Below, piece by piece: positions 46,826-58,100 of a DNA stretch of 64,000 nucleotides (position 1 is the first letter of the stretch; each line of letters starts with the position of its first letter). The notes under the pieces are model-generated. The model saw only the letters and a list, made by a program, of their open reading frames with translations, ran no database searches and was not told the DNA's origin. Source of the stretch: Ectobius pallidus (Eukaryota > Arthropoda > Insecta > Blattodea > Ectobiidae); contig CAXKWD010000007.1 in assembly GCA_964059195.1 (NCBI GenBank), positions 21,525,023 through 21,589,022 on the forward strand. The letters run 5' to 3'. The position numbers were made by a program, and so were the translations under genes.

Positions 46826-47581
46826 AATAGTTCCATAGCCCACCCTACTATATGGACACACATCCCGAACTAGGCCTCGTAGCTGAAAGGCGTATAAGCA
46901 CAGCAGAATTGAAAAAAAGTTTTTTGAATTTCAAATAAGAAAGTAGGCCTATTAAAATCTTATTATTTGTATTAAAAATAAATTTTTATTCTATATTTTG
47001 AATTATAAATACGTCTTTTCAAATTTGTGTAATTGAATAATGTGTCGAGTAAAGTAACAACTTTATAACTCAGTGTGTTCTAAGACATGAACATCTAAAT
47101 CAAACGTTATCTTCCAAGGGAACGTATCACACCTCCATGTAATGAAGGCTGGAAAAATAATAGCCTATTATAACACACATTCAATATTGGTATATGAAAA
47201 TCTCGTAAGCATATAGCATTTTATGTACATAACCTTTAATGGCGTCCGGTTTTCCGTAAGAAGGCATTAAACGAGAGCTTTAATGATTAATTCCCACGCC
47301 TGTTCTATAACTTAGGAAACCTGAAACGTGAGAATCTATCTTCTTTTTAATTATAACCCTTCATAAATTAATTAGCAGTACAGCTGTAGTGTTACTGGAA
47401 TGTTTAAATTCAAGGTTAATATGTTGCATATTTGTCTGACCTGAACACAATGTTTAACTTTCTCACATTAATTTTATTAAATTAAATAATAAACCTATCT
47501 CTGTAGTTAAGTAATTTAAAATATCGTGACATGCTATAATTTAGGCCTGGGCGTGTTTATGTTACAATTTTTTTAAATGAT
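46826..47581. other. Unassigned DNA
   Basis: Nothing recognisable. Confidence 0.4.
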
Positions 47582-47845
47582 TTATTGTGATCGCCGGATG
47601 GTGGCTAGGCCATCCCTTAGAACAGAGAGAGTGAGTTGACGATAACGCAACCTGTTCTGAAATAGCTGGTGCCTGTAATAGCCTGTATCGTAGAATCCGA
47701 ACCATGGTAGGATCATGTTACTGTAGAAGCGATAGAGACATGTGATAGCAAAAACAAACAAACAAAATCGTTCACTGGGATTTAAACCTCCGAACACTAG
47801 AATGGGAATCAGACACTAACGTAGTCTATAAACCACTCAAGTCTT
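47582..47845 (-). repeat. tRNA-like SINE, unassigned family
   Basis: Minus strand: A-box-like GAGTGGTTTATAGACTACG and B box GGAGGTTTAAATCCC, followed by a GTTTGTTTGTTTTTG run and a ~170-bp body ending GGCGATCACAATAAAT. A 71-codon frame (47797-47582) reads through the body and is incidental. Confidence 0.65.
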
Positions 47846-47876
47846 GAATTGTAAATATCATCTTGGAAAGGATTTT

Positions 47877-49680
47877 AATGTAGACTTTCTTTCGTTGAGA
47901 AAAAGTATTTTGACTTTGTTAGAGCTCTTTTCGTGTTTAAATAAAGCCAAATTACAATAAATTATAATACCGTTACCCAAATTTCATCATTAAACAGAGG
48001 CGTGCCAAAATCTTGCATTCCATTAGTTGTTATCAGAAGGCATTAACCATGGATGTTATGAATAAGAAGATTCGCAAATTGGATGACGAGGTTAACGGTA
48101 CTTTACATTTAAAGGGGACAAACGGCGACTTCTAGAAAACTGCCGGATACACGAAATTAAATCCCATTACCTCAAGTTTACTTACTTTAAATTTCAAATA
48201 ATAGGGTGTTTAATCCAAATTTTAATAAAATGGAGTCAATGTAGACTTTCTTTGGTTGAGAAAAAATATTTTGACTCTGTTAGAGCCCTTTTCGTGTTTA
48301 AATAAAGCCAAATTAAATTAAAATAAAATATATTACTGTTATCCTAAATTCATCATTAAACAAAGATGTGCCGAAATCTTACATTGCATTAGTTGTTTTC
48401 AGAACGCTGTAACCATGATATTATGAAAATTGGATGAAGAGGTTGACGGTATTTCACTGTTTAAGGGTACGCGCAAGACGGAACCGGGATGGTCGCATGA
48501 CGCAGGCCGCATGAAGAATGATGTCATGTCTTCTTACGAGAGTGAACAAGACGCCGCTTGGATGGTCTCTTGCCAGCTATCTGGTCAGGCCGCAGTTTGC
48601 TGGTAGAATGCTAGCCCTCTTTTTTCATGCGACCGGCCGCTAGCGTATAGTCTAGATTCAGGCGTTCCACTTGTGCATTTTGCAATCGCTCCACAAACAA
48701 AGGACTCTTTATAAGATACATCCTCTGTAATTAGCTCAGACTACCAAAATAAATATTGTTACTGCTCAATGAAGGGGTTTTAGAGATCAGTCATGGCTAC
48801 AGTTACTGACTTGTATGGTTTATATTCAGTATTTTTGTATAATTTATAGTAACCTAATAATTTTATATTATGTTAATTTTCGTGTTGCGGGGTTAAGTGT
48901 GTTCGTTTCAACGTCTTCTTGTGCTCTGAAGATTGAATACAATGGTCGCACCAACTCAAGAAAACAATAATAATAATGATAATAATAATAATGTTTCTAT
49001 CCATACATTGGTTCTCCATCTCAAACCGTTGAAAAAATATATATATCTAATCTATTTTTCTTGCCGAAAAAAGTTTTTACGCCACTTTTTTGGCGAACTT
49101 TGTATCCTAGCACCTAAAGTATTAGGTTTACAACGAATACTTTTAGACGAAAAGCTGTAGAGCATTAAATTTACTATAAAATACACATTCAATTCAGTAG
49201 CTCTGGGAAACAGTGAAATACTCTTGTGACATATTTTACATGTAACTAATTATGATGAAGCTTCCTGTAATGAGTTTGAATACATAAACTCATTGCCATT
49301 GTCTTCTGAGTCTTCAAAACCTTATGAATGAGAAGATAATAACAAAGAAATAAAAACAAAAAAGGAGATAATTCAAAAATTTAATCCATAACATGTCACT
49401 GGCTACACACTGAATATACAGATGGGCGACCTGCCGGTGAGCGACCAGGCTGCGTCTTGCGCGCACACACTTCATGCTCGGCGCCTGGCTCAACAGCGTA
49501 GCGACCAGGAAGGGGACCAACCAGGCTGCGTCTTGTTCGAACCCTAAGGCAGTAAACGGTGACATCTAGCAAACTGCCGGATACGCAAGATTAAATCCCA
49601 TTAACTCAAGTTTATTTACTTTAAATTTAAAATAATAGGGTGTCTAATCCTAGTTTACATTTAAAATGTAAATAAATGGA
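47877..49680 (+). repeat. 361-bp tandem duplication; second unit split
   Basis: Unit 1 is 47877-48237. Unit 2 starts at 48238 (AATGTAGACTTTCTTT.GTTGAG) and runs to 48464, then resumes at 49545 (GTAAACGG.GAC.TCTAG, CCCATTA.CTCAAGTTTA) to about 49680. The ~10% divergence dates the duplication well before the present. Unit 1 provides an empty-site comparison for the element in unit 2. Confidence 0.88.
48465..49544. mobile_element. PIF/Harbinger-like non-autonomous element
   Basis: Inverted ends GGGTACGCGCAAGACG and, at the right, GGGTTCGAACAAGACG on the opposite strand are flanked by TAA (48462-48464, 49545-49547). A 3-bp TWA duplication and GGG ends fit PIF/Harbinger. CAAGACG..GC.TGG..GGTC-type motifs recur at least twice inward from each end in mirror orientation, plausible transposase-binding repeats. 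No transposase is encoded; minus-strand frame 49565-49314 is incidental. Confidence 0.75.
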
Positions 49681-49920
49681 AAAAAAAATATTAGAAATTG
49701 TTAGCCTATACAATATGATAGGCCTAATTGAAAATGAGTTATTACAAAATATCGGCATATAAATTCTTTACATACAGTTTAAAGACAAATATTGTAACTT
49801 GTATGCAACTGAGCTATATTGGGTTGCACTTATTGACTCCATTCCTCAGAAGCATATATTCCATGTGTAAAGGTTATAGACGGATTATCCGTTAGTTTGT
49901 TGAACCATATATACGAAATA

Positions 49921-50575
49921 CGAGGATCATGCAATAATTAAAGAGACAAATTGGTCTGGGGAAAAGACGGTTGGTAGTAGAAGTTTGATGCATTTAGGAT
50001 TTTAAGTTGGCATCACTGGGATGAGTTCTAGTCAGCTGATGGATCAACATTGCTCTGTTCATTAAATTAAGTTTAATGAAGTCGGGTCTTCTTGAAAATT
50101 CCACATTGATTGAACAACGTTCTGTGATTCGTTTTTTGATTGCTAAAGGTAAAAATCTAGCTAATATATACTCTAAAATGACTAAAGTGTATGGTGAAAG
50201 TTGTATGAACCGTGGAAATTTTTACAAATGGGTAGAACAGTTCAAAAGTGGTCGAGAATCAGTGACTGACGAACACCGTTCTGGCCGGCCTGCTGAAGTT
50301 GGAACTTCCTCACTTGAAACTCGAATTGCTTGGTCCACGGAAGGAGGCATTACATGGGAAAAAGTTCCAGGATAACGAGGATGTCAAGAAATTTGTGGGA
50401 AATTGGCTCCGACACCAAGACAAATAGTTCTTTGCAGCCGGTATAGGCTACAAAAAATCTAGTAACCCGTTGGGACAAGGGCATAAATGTTGATGGGGAT
50501 TATGTTGAAAAGTAGGAAAAGTCTTGTTTTGTAAAAATAAAGGGATTGTCTCTTTAATTTATTGAATGGCCCTCG
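49921..50575 (+). mobile_element. mariner element, internally deleted
   Basis: TA-flanked (49919-49920, 50576-50577). The ~28-bp ends, CGAGGATCATGCAATAATTA and, inverted, CGAGGGCCATTCAATAAATT, both run into AAAGAGACAA. Length is 655 bp against ~1.3 kb for full mariners, owing to loss of the catalytic core. It retains the start and the end of the transposase gene. Confidence 0.9.
50076..50560 (+). pseudogene. mariner transposase remnant (N- and C-termini)
   Basis: The frame from 50076 encodes the N-terminal helix-turn-helix DNA-binding domain (EQRSVIRFLIAKGKNLANIY, GNFYKWVEQFKSGRESVTDE), the linker SGRPAEV, then stops at 50375. Just downstream another frame shows KFVGNWLRHQDK and a C-terminal-like region to ~50560. 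All three catalytic acidic residues (DD34D) are missing. It could still bind mariner ends in principle, but nothing shows it is expressed. Confidence 0.88.
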
Positions 50576-50577
50576 TA

Positions 50578-51289
50578 TGTAAACTCTGGAATGTCCTTCA
50601 TCAAAGTTGCGTTCTTCCTGTAGGCCTACTACATTTCGACTGTTCGGCTTATGGGAAAATGAGTAAATAAATAATTCTGTAAAAGAAAATCAGGTTACAA
50701 GACGTAAGAAATTAGAAAAATGTAACAGATTGCTGTAAATGTTATCTTTATCCAATCAGACGTACCTTAAAACGTGAGCAGAATATTTAACAATAGCTGT
50801 CGCAATTATTTTCATTGATTCTTTTCTAAACCCGAACTACTTTAACCATCAACAGCAAATTTTGAAATGGTTTCCCTAACAGCAAGGAAAGCTCCATTAG
50901 GAGTGTTTGGATCCCATCATTATAAGCTACCTGTTGTTAGAAATACCAGTCATAAACAGATGTCTGGGAGATGACAATACAAAGCATGATTAAATCGCAG
51001 AGCCTTTCAGTGTGTTTGGAACTTGTCTTGCACTGTGGCCTGTTTTTAACTTTAAGATATCTGATCCAATAAAAAAAATCTTCGCTAAAGCGTATACCAT
51101 CTATTGAGTGAAGTATCCATTGCTAGTTGAATATCATAATGAATTGAATAGGCTAATAGCAAGTAAGTTCTCGTACATCACAGTCTGAAGAACTAATCTT
51201 GTTTTACTAGACATTAAGAATAATACTTATTTACTCAATGGCAAGAGACACTTCCTAAGTAAGCTAAAGGAATATTATCTATTTTATGG
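50578..51289. other. Unassigned DNA
   Basis: Nothing recognisable. Confidence 0.4.
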
Positions 51290-51530
51290 AACCCGAATGT
51301 TTATTGCCGCGCTTACCTGAGCCCGCCATTCAACCCTATTCTGTGCTAATTCCATCCAACCATCCCTCGCAAATCCGAATTCCCTTAAATCTATCCTAAT
51401 ATTGTCCTCCCACGTGGGTCTAGGTCTTCCGAGTGGTCTTTTCCCTTCGGGTCTCCCCATCAATATTTTTCAGATGTGTCTTTCCTCCTCCATGCGCGCA
51501 ACATGTCCAGCTCACTTGATCTTCCGTGAT
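51290..51530 (-). pseudogene. Non-LTR retrotransposon ORF, extreme C-terminus
   Basis: On the minus strand, HVARMEEERHI, then after one in-frame stop KILMGRPEGKRPLGRPRPTW, EDNIRIDLREFGF and a WRAQVSAAINI ending. It parallels the downstream half of the 40130-40745 remnant but extends further toward the C-terminus. Nothing of the reverse transcriptase domain remains. Confidence 0.82.
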
Positions 51531-52439
51531 TTAATTACTCTTACTATATTAAGAAGAATATTTATGTTTATTGACATGCAAAGAAATATTGCTAATTAAC
51601 ACTTCCCCAGTGATTTTTCAATAATTTTTCTGGCAAATGTGTTCTTTCGGTGAATTTATCGGTAAAATCCAGGCCTCTTGTTTTTAATTATCATATTCCC
51701 TTCCATAAAGGCAGCGTTTCGACTGGGTATACTAAAAAAACAGTTTAAAAACAAAATTGTCTAAGAAATTGTAATTGAACATACATAACCGATAAAAATT
51801 GTAAGCATTATTTGTCCGTATCTGGAAGGACTTTGTCTCAAAGAGATATTTTTTTCTCCAAATATGAATTTTTATGAAGTCTTCAAAATATTGTTGGGAA
51901 TACTTACAGAGCTCCTGTGTGTAAACTGCAGCTAATCTTAGAGTAATCTGTTGTGAGTTCATAGATTCGTCATTTTTCTTGAGCTCCTAGGTCAAACCTA
52001 ATTTTCGGGTCAATAAAGTCCTTTAGATTTTAAATTTCTTAAATTTTAACTATAGGTCAATTAGTTTTGAAGATTTTTTCGTCCTTTCGTTTCCCAAACT
52101 CTCTGTCATTAACTACTGCATTTTTCATGGCACTTTTCACTGTACTGTATTTGTCCTCCGGTAGTCATTTGCGAATCGAAAGGTAAGGACTTCTTGAAAA
52201 GTATCTGCTATTGATGATAATTGTGATTATAATTATAGTGATTATCATGTCGTGAGAATGATGACGATCTTACTGCTATTTAAGATTATAATGTGATGGT
52301 GAAAATCGTTTCGAAAAGAAGACAAGTTGAGCAATGTCCGTGGAGTGTCGGGCGGTAGAAAACAAGAATGAAGACTCGACGTATAAGTAAAACCAATCTT
52401 GTTTTTATGGGCTTCTGACTCTTGACAGCTGGCCCATTA
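51531..52439. other. Unassigned DNA
   Basis: Nothing recognisable. Confidence 0.4.
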
Positions 52440-52882
52440 AGGAACTTAGCAGCGATGATACCATCGAAAAAAATAACGCCTCACGGCAGAAAACGTGAAT
52501 TTTTTCGCTATCCAAGCATCAGTTTTCGGAAATACATTTCAATTGTCAAATCAATTGCAGGTGGCTTTGCCTTTTCGTCACAACTTTTAAATAAAAGCAT
52601 CGCGATTTTTTCAATATATCGCATGGAATTATAAATCGTTTCGATTCTATGATCTCACCCTGGTCGATTCGTTTGTTTATAATATCAAATACAGTAGAGG
52701 CGCTTTCAGTCGTGGAATGCACCCCAAAGCCGGATTTTTAGCTGTTTCATTATAATTATTAATCGTTTATTTTATGAATGATCCGCGTGTAAGTGTTAAT
52801 AAATATAATGTTTTAATTATTTTGCTCTTCATTTTTAATTTTTGAATTAATTATCGTCGGCGAAGCTGCGGGCATTTACTAG
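52440..52882 (+). mobile_element. Helitron 3' end, 5'-truncated
   Basis: It matches the 3' two-fifths of the 12215 Helitron (GGCAGAAAACGTGA, GTCAAATCAATTGCAG, ATAAAAGCATCGCGAT). It ends with a CGTCGGCGAAGCTGCGGGC hairpin-like sequence and CTAG (52879-52882) before a T. The TCTCTATATA start is missing. A CATAAT-type microsatellite follows. Confidence 0.85.
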
Positions 52883-53350
52883 TAAACATAATCATAATCA
52901 TAAACATAATCATGTTTGTTGAGTCGTTAAGTACCGGTACAGTACAATTGGCCAGGTCATAAAATAAATAATTAGTTACAATACATAAAACTCAAATAGT
53001 GCTAAAGTCTAAAGTAAAAACCTCTTCAAGAATATACAGAGGATTGCAAATGAACATATTTTTAAATTTTGTCCTAAAATAATTAAAAGATGCATTTACA
53101 ATTCTTTCAGGAAGTGCATTGATGACTATTACCAAACATTAGTATGTTAGCGAATATTGCATTATTGTGTTGTTCGTATTCGATATGCTAACAAACTGCG
53201 TTTTATGTGGCAACCAATCATAATCGGCGGAGGCGGCGGAAACTATACTTTTAGTGAGAGAAAACAGACTATAGTTTTTCAGACATCTTGAGTTCCAAGT
53301 TGTTTGTATTTGGAATAACAATCTTTTAGGAAACTTGTTTCGAGTTCTAG
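52883..53350. other. Unassigned DNA
   Basis: Begins with ATAATCATAAACATA-type repeats (to ~52915); nothing else. Confidence 0.45.
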
Positions 53351-53794
53351 TTTATCAACAGGGTTCGGATCTTTATGACTGGAAATATGACCTTAAAAAT
53401 GAATAAATATGACCCAAAAATCCTAAATATGACCTCATAATAGAACGTATTTTCTAAAAATAAGTGTTCCAATTTAAAACGTTTAATGACACTAAAATAT
53501 TACATCACATTAATTCAATCAGACAATCACTTTTTAACAATTTTACAGGTGATCTACAGTTTTACTTGTAAATAACTTTTAATCTGTTAATATTTCCAGA
53601 TACCACTGCAAATGTGAACTGAAAATAGTTTTTAAAACGTGTCTATTGGAAGTTGTTAACAACAAGGAAGAAGAGGTAATTGTGCTATTACGTGTTATTA
53701 TCCCTTCACATCTCAGTTACAGTAAAACCAAAATATTCGTGACTCTTTTTCGGAAAAAAAATGTAAGTCGACAATTTAGTGCACAAACTGCATA

Positions 53795-54704
53795 ATTGTG
53801 GGGCAGAATGGACTCCCTAGTTTCGAAAATTCATTGGAGGCGCTCCAGAGCAGATAGAGGGGTGGGACAGGTGCCATTAGGTTGGAGTGACAATGCAGTT
53901 TTCAGTAGTCACCATGCGGTGGACAGGTGAGCAATGGGGCTTTGTTGTGGAGACCTTTTATAAAAACAAATTTTTCGCCCACTTTTGCCAGAATATCTTG
54001 CAGAATTCCGGTGATTACATCCTCAATTGCCTCTTTCAGAGCTTCCAGGGTTTGAGGTCGAACTTTATAAACTGCAGCTTTCAGGTAGCCCCATAGGAAA
54101 AAATCACAGGGGCTCAAATCCGGGGTGCAAGGGGGCCTTGGAACATCCCCTCATAAGGGAGATCAGGCGGCCGGGAAACATTTATTGCAAAACTTCGAGC
54201 GAATGACGGGCAATATGGGCCGTGGCTCGATCCTGTTGAAACCAAAAGTCTTCTAAGTCATATTCCCTGCCAAACTATTCCACTTTGGGGCGTAAAACGT
54301 TCTCTAACATGTCACAGTAGCGCGCTAAATTCACAGTCACAGTTGAGCCATCTTCTTCAAAAAAATAAGGTCCAATTATGCCTATCGAGGACGTAGCACA
54401 TCAAACTGTCACTTTAAGGCTGTGAAGTGGTCTTTGGTGCAATTCACGAGGGTTTTCAGTTGCCCAGTAACGAGAATTTTGCTTATTTATTGTACCGCTA
54501 AGGTGAAAATGCGCCACTACACTTTCCTCGTTTTTAAAAAAAGGTCTCCACAACAAAGCCCCGTTGCTCACCTGTCCACTGCATGGTGACTACTGAAAAC
54601 TGCATTGTCAGTCCAACCTAATGGCACCTGTCCCACCCCTCTATCTGCTCTGGAGCGCCTCCAGTGAATTTTCGAAACTAGGGAGTCCATTCTGCCCCAC
54701 CTTG
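53795..54704 (-). mobile_element. Tc1/mariner element with ~165-bp inverted ends
   Basis: Terminal inverted repeats span ~53795-53959 and ~54539-54704 (GTGGGGCAGAATGGACTCCC inward, to AAGGTCTCCACAACAAAG). TA lies at both edges (53793-53794, 54705-54706). The terminal 3-4 bases differ between ends. Between them lies a broken transposase fragment. Long inverted ends are unusual for canonical mariners but known in some Tc1-type groups. Confidence 0.88.
53902..54540 (-). pseudogene. Tc1/mariner transposase, C-terminal half, broken
   Basis: Minus-strand pieces in order: YWATENPRELHQRPLHS, a VTV.C block, FWFQQDRATAHIARHSL (second catalytic Asp of the DDE/D triad), then SPCDFFLWGYLKAAVYKVRP with the third acidic residue and QTLEALKEAIEDV. 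Stops and frameshifts separate them; the longest open piece is 54117-53902. The DNA-binding half is absent, so the element is non-autonomous. Confidence 0.88.
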
Positions 54705-54902
54705 TATAACTGAAATATGACGTTAAAATACAAATATGACCAAAATATGACTAAGACCATGAAAATGACCAGAATATGCAAAACAAAAACGGTCCGATTA
54801 GGATAACAGATGTGCAATTCATGTTTAATTTGTGTTTGCGGCGAGAACTGAGGTCAGAATAAAAATATGACATGTCATAAACATCCGAACCCTATTTATC
54901 AA

Positions 54903-55384
54903 TATGATATCGGGTCTGTTGAGTGTCACTTCTACAGCAGTAATACTTGCCTTGTCCAATGAGATTTTCACTCCATTGTTTTCCAGTAGGATTGTGGCTG
55001 AAATGTGGTTCTGGGTTATCCTTATTTATCTCATATTTATTACCTAAGCGTTGAGATCTGCCACTTCATGATGTCTATTTATATATTACGCAAATTTTGT
55101 TGTTCAGTTTAGTAGTCTTTGGCTTGTTGTATTTTCAATACTTATCAGTTAGCACCGCCTCTTTCAGTGTATAAGGTCTGCTTAGCAAATGTTGTTTTAA
55201 TCACCTGATCTTGAATTTCTATCATGAATTTTCCTGCTTCTTGCATAAGGTTTCATTTTTTAAGCCACTCCAGCGAGGCTAGTATATCAATATTATTAAT
55301 TTCAAGATGTAAGTTAGTTACTTAGCTGCCCAATGATATTTTTCTCTCGAATAGTTTTCGGTCGTACACTTGAAATTATTATTA
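54903..55384. other. Unassigned DNA
   Basis: Nothing recognisable. Confidence 0.4.
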
Positions 55385-55960
55385 TTAAGTGCCAGTATGA
55401 TACTTTATGAGATTGCGTGTGGGATGGGAAAATGTGTGTCCGTCTGTCTGTCCGCATGTCTTTACGGATTTAAAAGATTGGTATATGCGTTTATAATGTC
55501 CATGGAAAAAAGCCTATTGATATTGTACCAAATCGGTTGACCGGTACCAGACTAAAACCCAATTTAGTGTCTATTTTAAAGGTGCAATAACTCAAAAATG
55601 CTTTATCGGATTTTCATGCAACTTGGTATTTTCATTTATAATGTCCAAGGAAAGACATCTATTGATATTGGACCAAATTGGTTGGCTGGTACCGGGATAA
55701 TGCCCAATTTAGTGCCTTTTTAAGGTAATACATAAGAAAGGCACGATAACTCAAATACGCTTTATCGGATTCTAATGAAACTTGGTATACGCATTTATAA
55801 CGTCTATGGATAGAAGCCTAATGATATTGGACCAAATCGGTTGACCGGTACCGGATTAATGCCCAATTTTGTGCGTATTTTTATGGTAATATATTAGAAA
55901 GGCGCGATAACTCAAAACGATATTAAATTTGGACCGGTACTGAAATAACGTGTATATCAA
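55385..55960 (+). repeat. Repeat Y with ~150-bp tandem monomers
   Basis: The head AAGTGCCAGTATGATACTTT and GGGATGGGAAAATGTGTGTC is followed by three to four degenerate monomers. Each has CGATAACTCAAA, GCTTTATCGGATT, ACTTGGTAT, TTATAA.GTC.ATGG, TGATATTGGACCAAAT, CGGTTGACCGGTACCGG and CCCAATTT.GTGC, at a 145-160 bp period. The CCGGT-rich palindromic core is the best conserved part. No coding frame; class unknown. Confidence 0.8.
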
Positions 55961-56422
55961 TATTTGTAATGGACATAAGACGCAACATTATTGCATGGCC
56001 CACAATATAATATTAAACATAATGTAACAAATTGCCAATTGTTTATTGATATTGTTAGCTCACCTTGATTGATTCATTTCTTCATAAAGATGTCAGTGTA
56101 AATAATAATGTAAATAAATGGTTTAGCTATCCGTTGAATATTGATATAATATTTTGCTTTCTGACTACCGATATCTACATGATATTTTAATGTGAGTGTT
56201 TTTCTCATTCCATCCTGTGCAAGGTATAGGTAGATAGACCTACTGTAATTCCTGACAGATAGTTTTCAGATTGACTTTTTATTCATTCATAACCTACACG
56301 GCTGCTTTAAAATTGAAACAAGCATGTCAGCGAATCATAGGCCTATTACATCATTAATATTATTGCCAGCGCATTTTGTTTTTGGAGTTTAACTCTGAGA
56401 TCTATTACAAAAATAACTTCTT
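55961..56422. other. Unassigned DNA
   Basis: Nothing recognisable. Confidence 0.4.
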
Positions 56423-56518
56423 TTCTGCATGGGCCTATCGTATTGCAATTAGGCTTATCACTGATTAAAAAAAGCATACTGCCACTTTGTTATATCAGTT
56501 TGCCTGATTTTATTATTA
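56423..56518 (+). repeat. Dispersed repeat, copy 2
   Basis: Second copy of the 10-103 sequence, same orientation. Confidence 0.6.
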
Positions 56519-57246
56519 ATAGTATTATTGCTGACAGTAGCTTGGGATATTATAAAGAAATTTCAACCAATTCTCAGGCTGAGTGAGACAATTTTGCACA
56601 TGAATGAACTAACCTTATGCATTTAACGTTGACTCCATTTCCACGAAAATCTTCATTTTATACACGCTCTGTTTCGACCACACACGGATCCTCTTTATTG
56701 CATGTAATAGACCTCCATTACATTTCTGGTGTGTGAACTGAACACACAAGATTTTTATATTTCTTTGGTGCTGGATTGAAATTTCGAGTTATGAAAGAAC
56801 AAGTTTATGGTATAATAAAGGTTAACACGCAACACCCAGATGTAGATTGTAAAAAACTAAACTAATGAAGTAACTCACAACCGAGCAATTTCATTACGGA
56901 CTCGAAAAGAAATCTTGGGGCACCGAGCGATTGCACTGAGATGCTGCAAGCGTTACAGCGCTATGGTCGAAGAAGCACTTCACCTGTATTGATTGGCAAG
57001 ATACGATAAGAAGAAATCCAATAGCTAATCCTCAAGCTAGATAATAAACTGGCAGAAAATAAAACTTCAAATCCGGTGTGAAATTCTCGCCAATGTGTAT
57101 ACAACCCCGTAACAATCTCTTCAAAATAAACTGTAAAGAACCTGTTTCGAATAGATCACCTGTAGCCGTATCTGCAATTCCACGACAGTGTTTTTCAGCA
57201 GGAGGACCAGAATCAGATTCCTTAGGTTTTTGTCGGAAGTAATATA
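56519..57246. other. Unassigned DNA
   Basis: Nothing recognisable; a moderately GC-rich stretch at 56900-57000 has no long frame. Confidence 0.4.
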
Positions 57247-57917
57247 CAGTGCACGCCGCTTATTGTGATCACTTCGGGACGCAGTTCATCTGATAATATT
57301 AACCAATTGATAACAGTAGCCGAAGGATTTAAATGAAGGTTATTTATTCATATATAAGATAATACACTACAAAACAATTAAAAATATTTATTCATAAAAT
57401 AATACGTAACTGTGAATCATTGAACCACTCATAGGATAATGCATTAATAGACTACAACTATTTTTTCAGCCAGTAACATTTTTTTTTTACTTTCCTTTAG
57501 GAGTCCATTAACCTGTACTTCAAACTCAGTTACGAGTATTTTGGGAGTCTATATTGATCTGTGGTGAACACCGCGTAGCAAAACATCTAAGGCCTGTCTA
57601 TTTAAGTCTTTCATTCTACACTAGCCATCACTGCATGACAACACTGTTCATTAATCAAAAGCTGCAGTTTAACTGTGGGGTTAAACATGTTTTATTGCTT
57701 TAAAGAGAAAGTCAGGTAATGCCCGGTAATGCCACCCCCTCGAACTAGTCATCCTGTGAGCTGGGAACGGAATTGCTACCTACAATACAACACAAGACAG
57801 TTGAATTAGAAACGAAACTCTTAAAAACCAAATTTTTAATGACGTGCCGGTAGAGTACTTGGAAATAAAGCCGCAAAAAGGGAAATGTGATAACATTACC
57901 CATAGTGATGAGCAAAT

Positions 57918-58100
57918 GCAAGACCAAGACCAAGACCAAGGCGGTCTTGGTCTTGGTCTTGGTATTGCACTCTCAGTCTTGGTCTTGGTCTTGCATAGGT
58001 AACCCTGGTCTTGGTCTTGGTCTCGGTCTTGCATCAGTGGTCTTGGTCTTGGTCTCGGTCTTGCATACTCGGTCTTGGTCTTGTTGCAAGAGTCTTGCAG
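57918..58100 (+). repeat. GGTCTT array, left subterminal
   Basis: Begins as CAAGAC units for ~30 bp, then switches strand to GGTCTTGGTCTTGG units punctuated by TCTTGCA. It ends with GCAAGAGTCTTGCA, a small palindrome that recurs at the inner edge of the right array. Confidence 0.92.

Larger units (their letters stand above)
53359..54894. mobile_element. hAT MITE hosting a Tc1/mariner insertion
   Basis: Left end CAGGGTTCGGATCTTTATGA and right end, inverted, (T)AGGGTTCGGATGTTTATGA. Both are flanked by the perfect 8-bp duplication TTTATCAA (53351-53358, 54895-54902). Both subterminal zones carry AATATGAC repeats. A 910-bp Tc1/mariner element (53795-54704) is inserted; the host MITE is ~624 bp without it. 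No hAT coding sequence. Confidence 0.88.

Noticed and set aside
56800..57250. Candidate coding region upstream of the pogo-like element
   Set aside because: Locally less AT-rich but stops interrupt all frames and no motif is seen.
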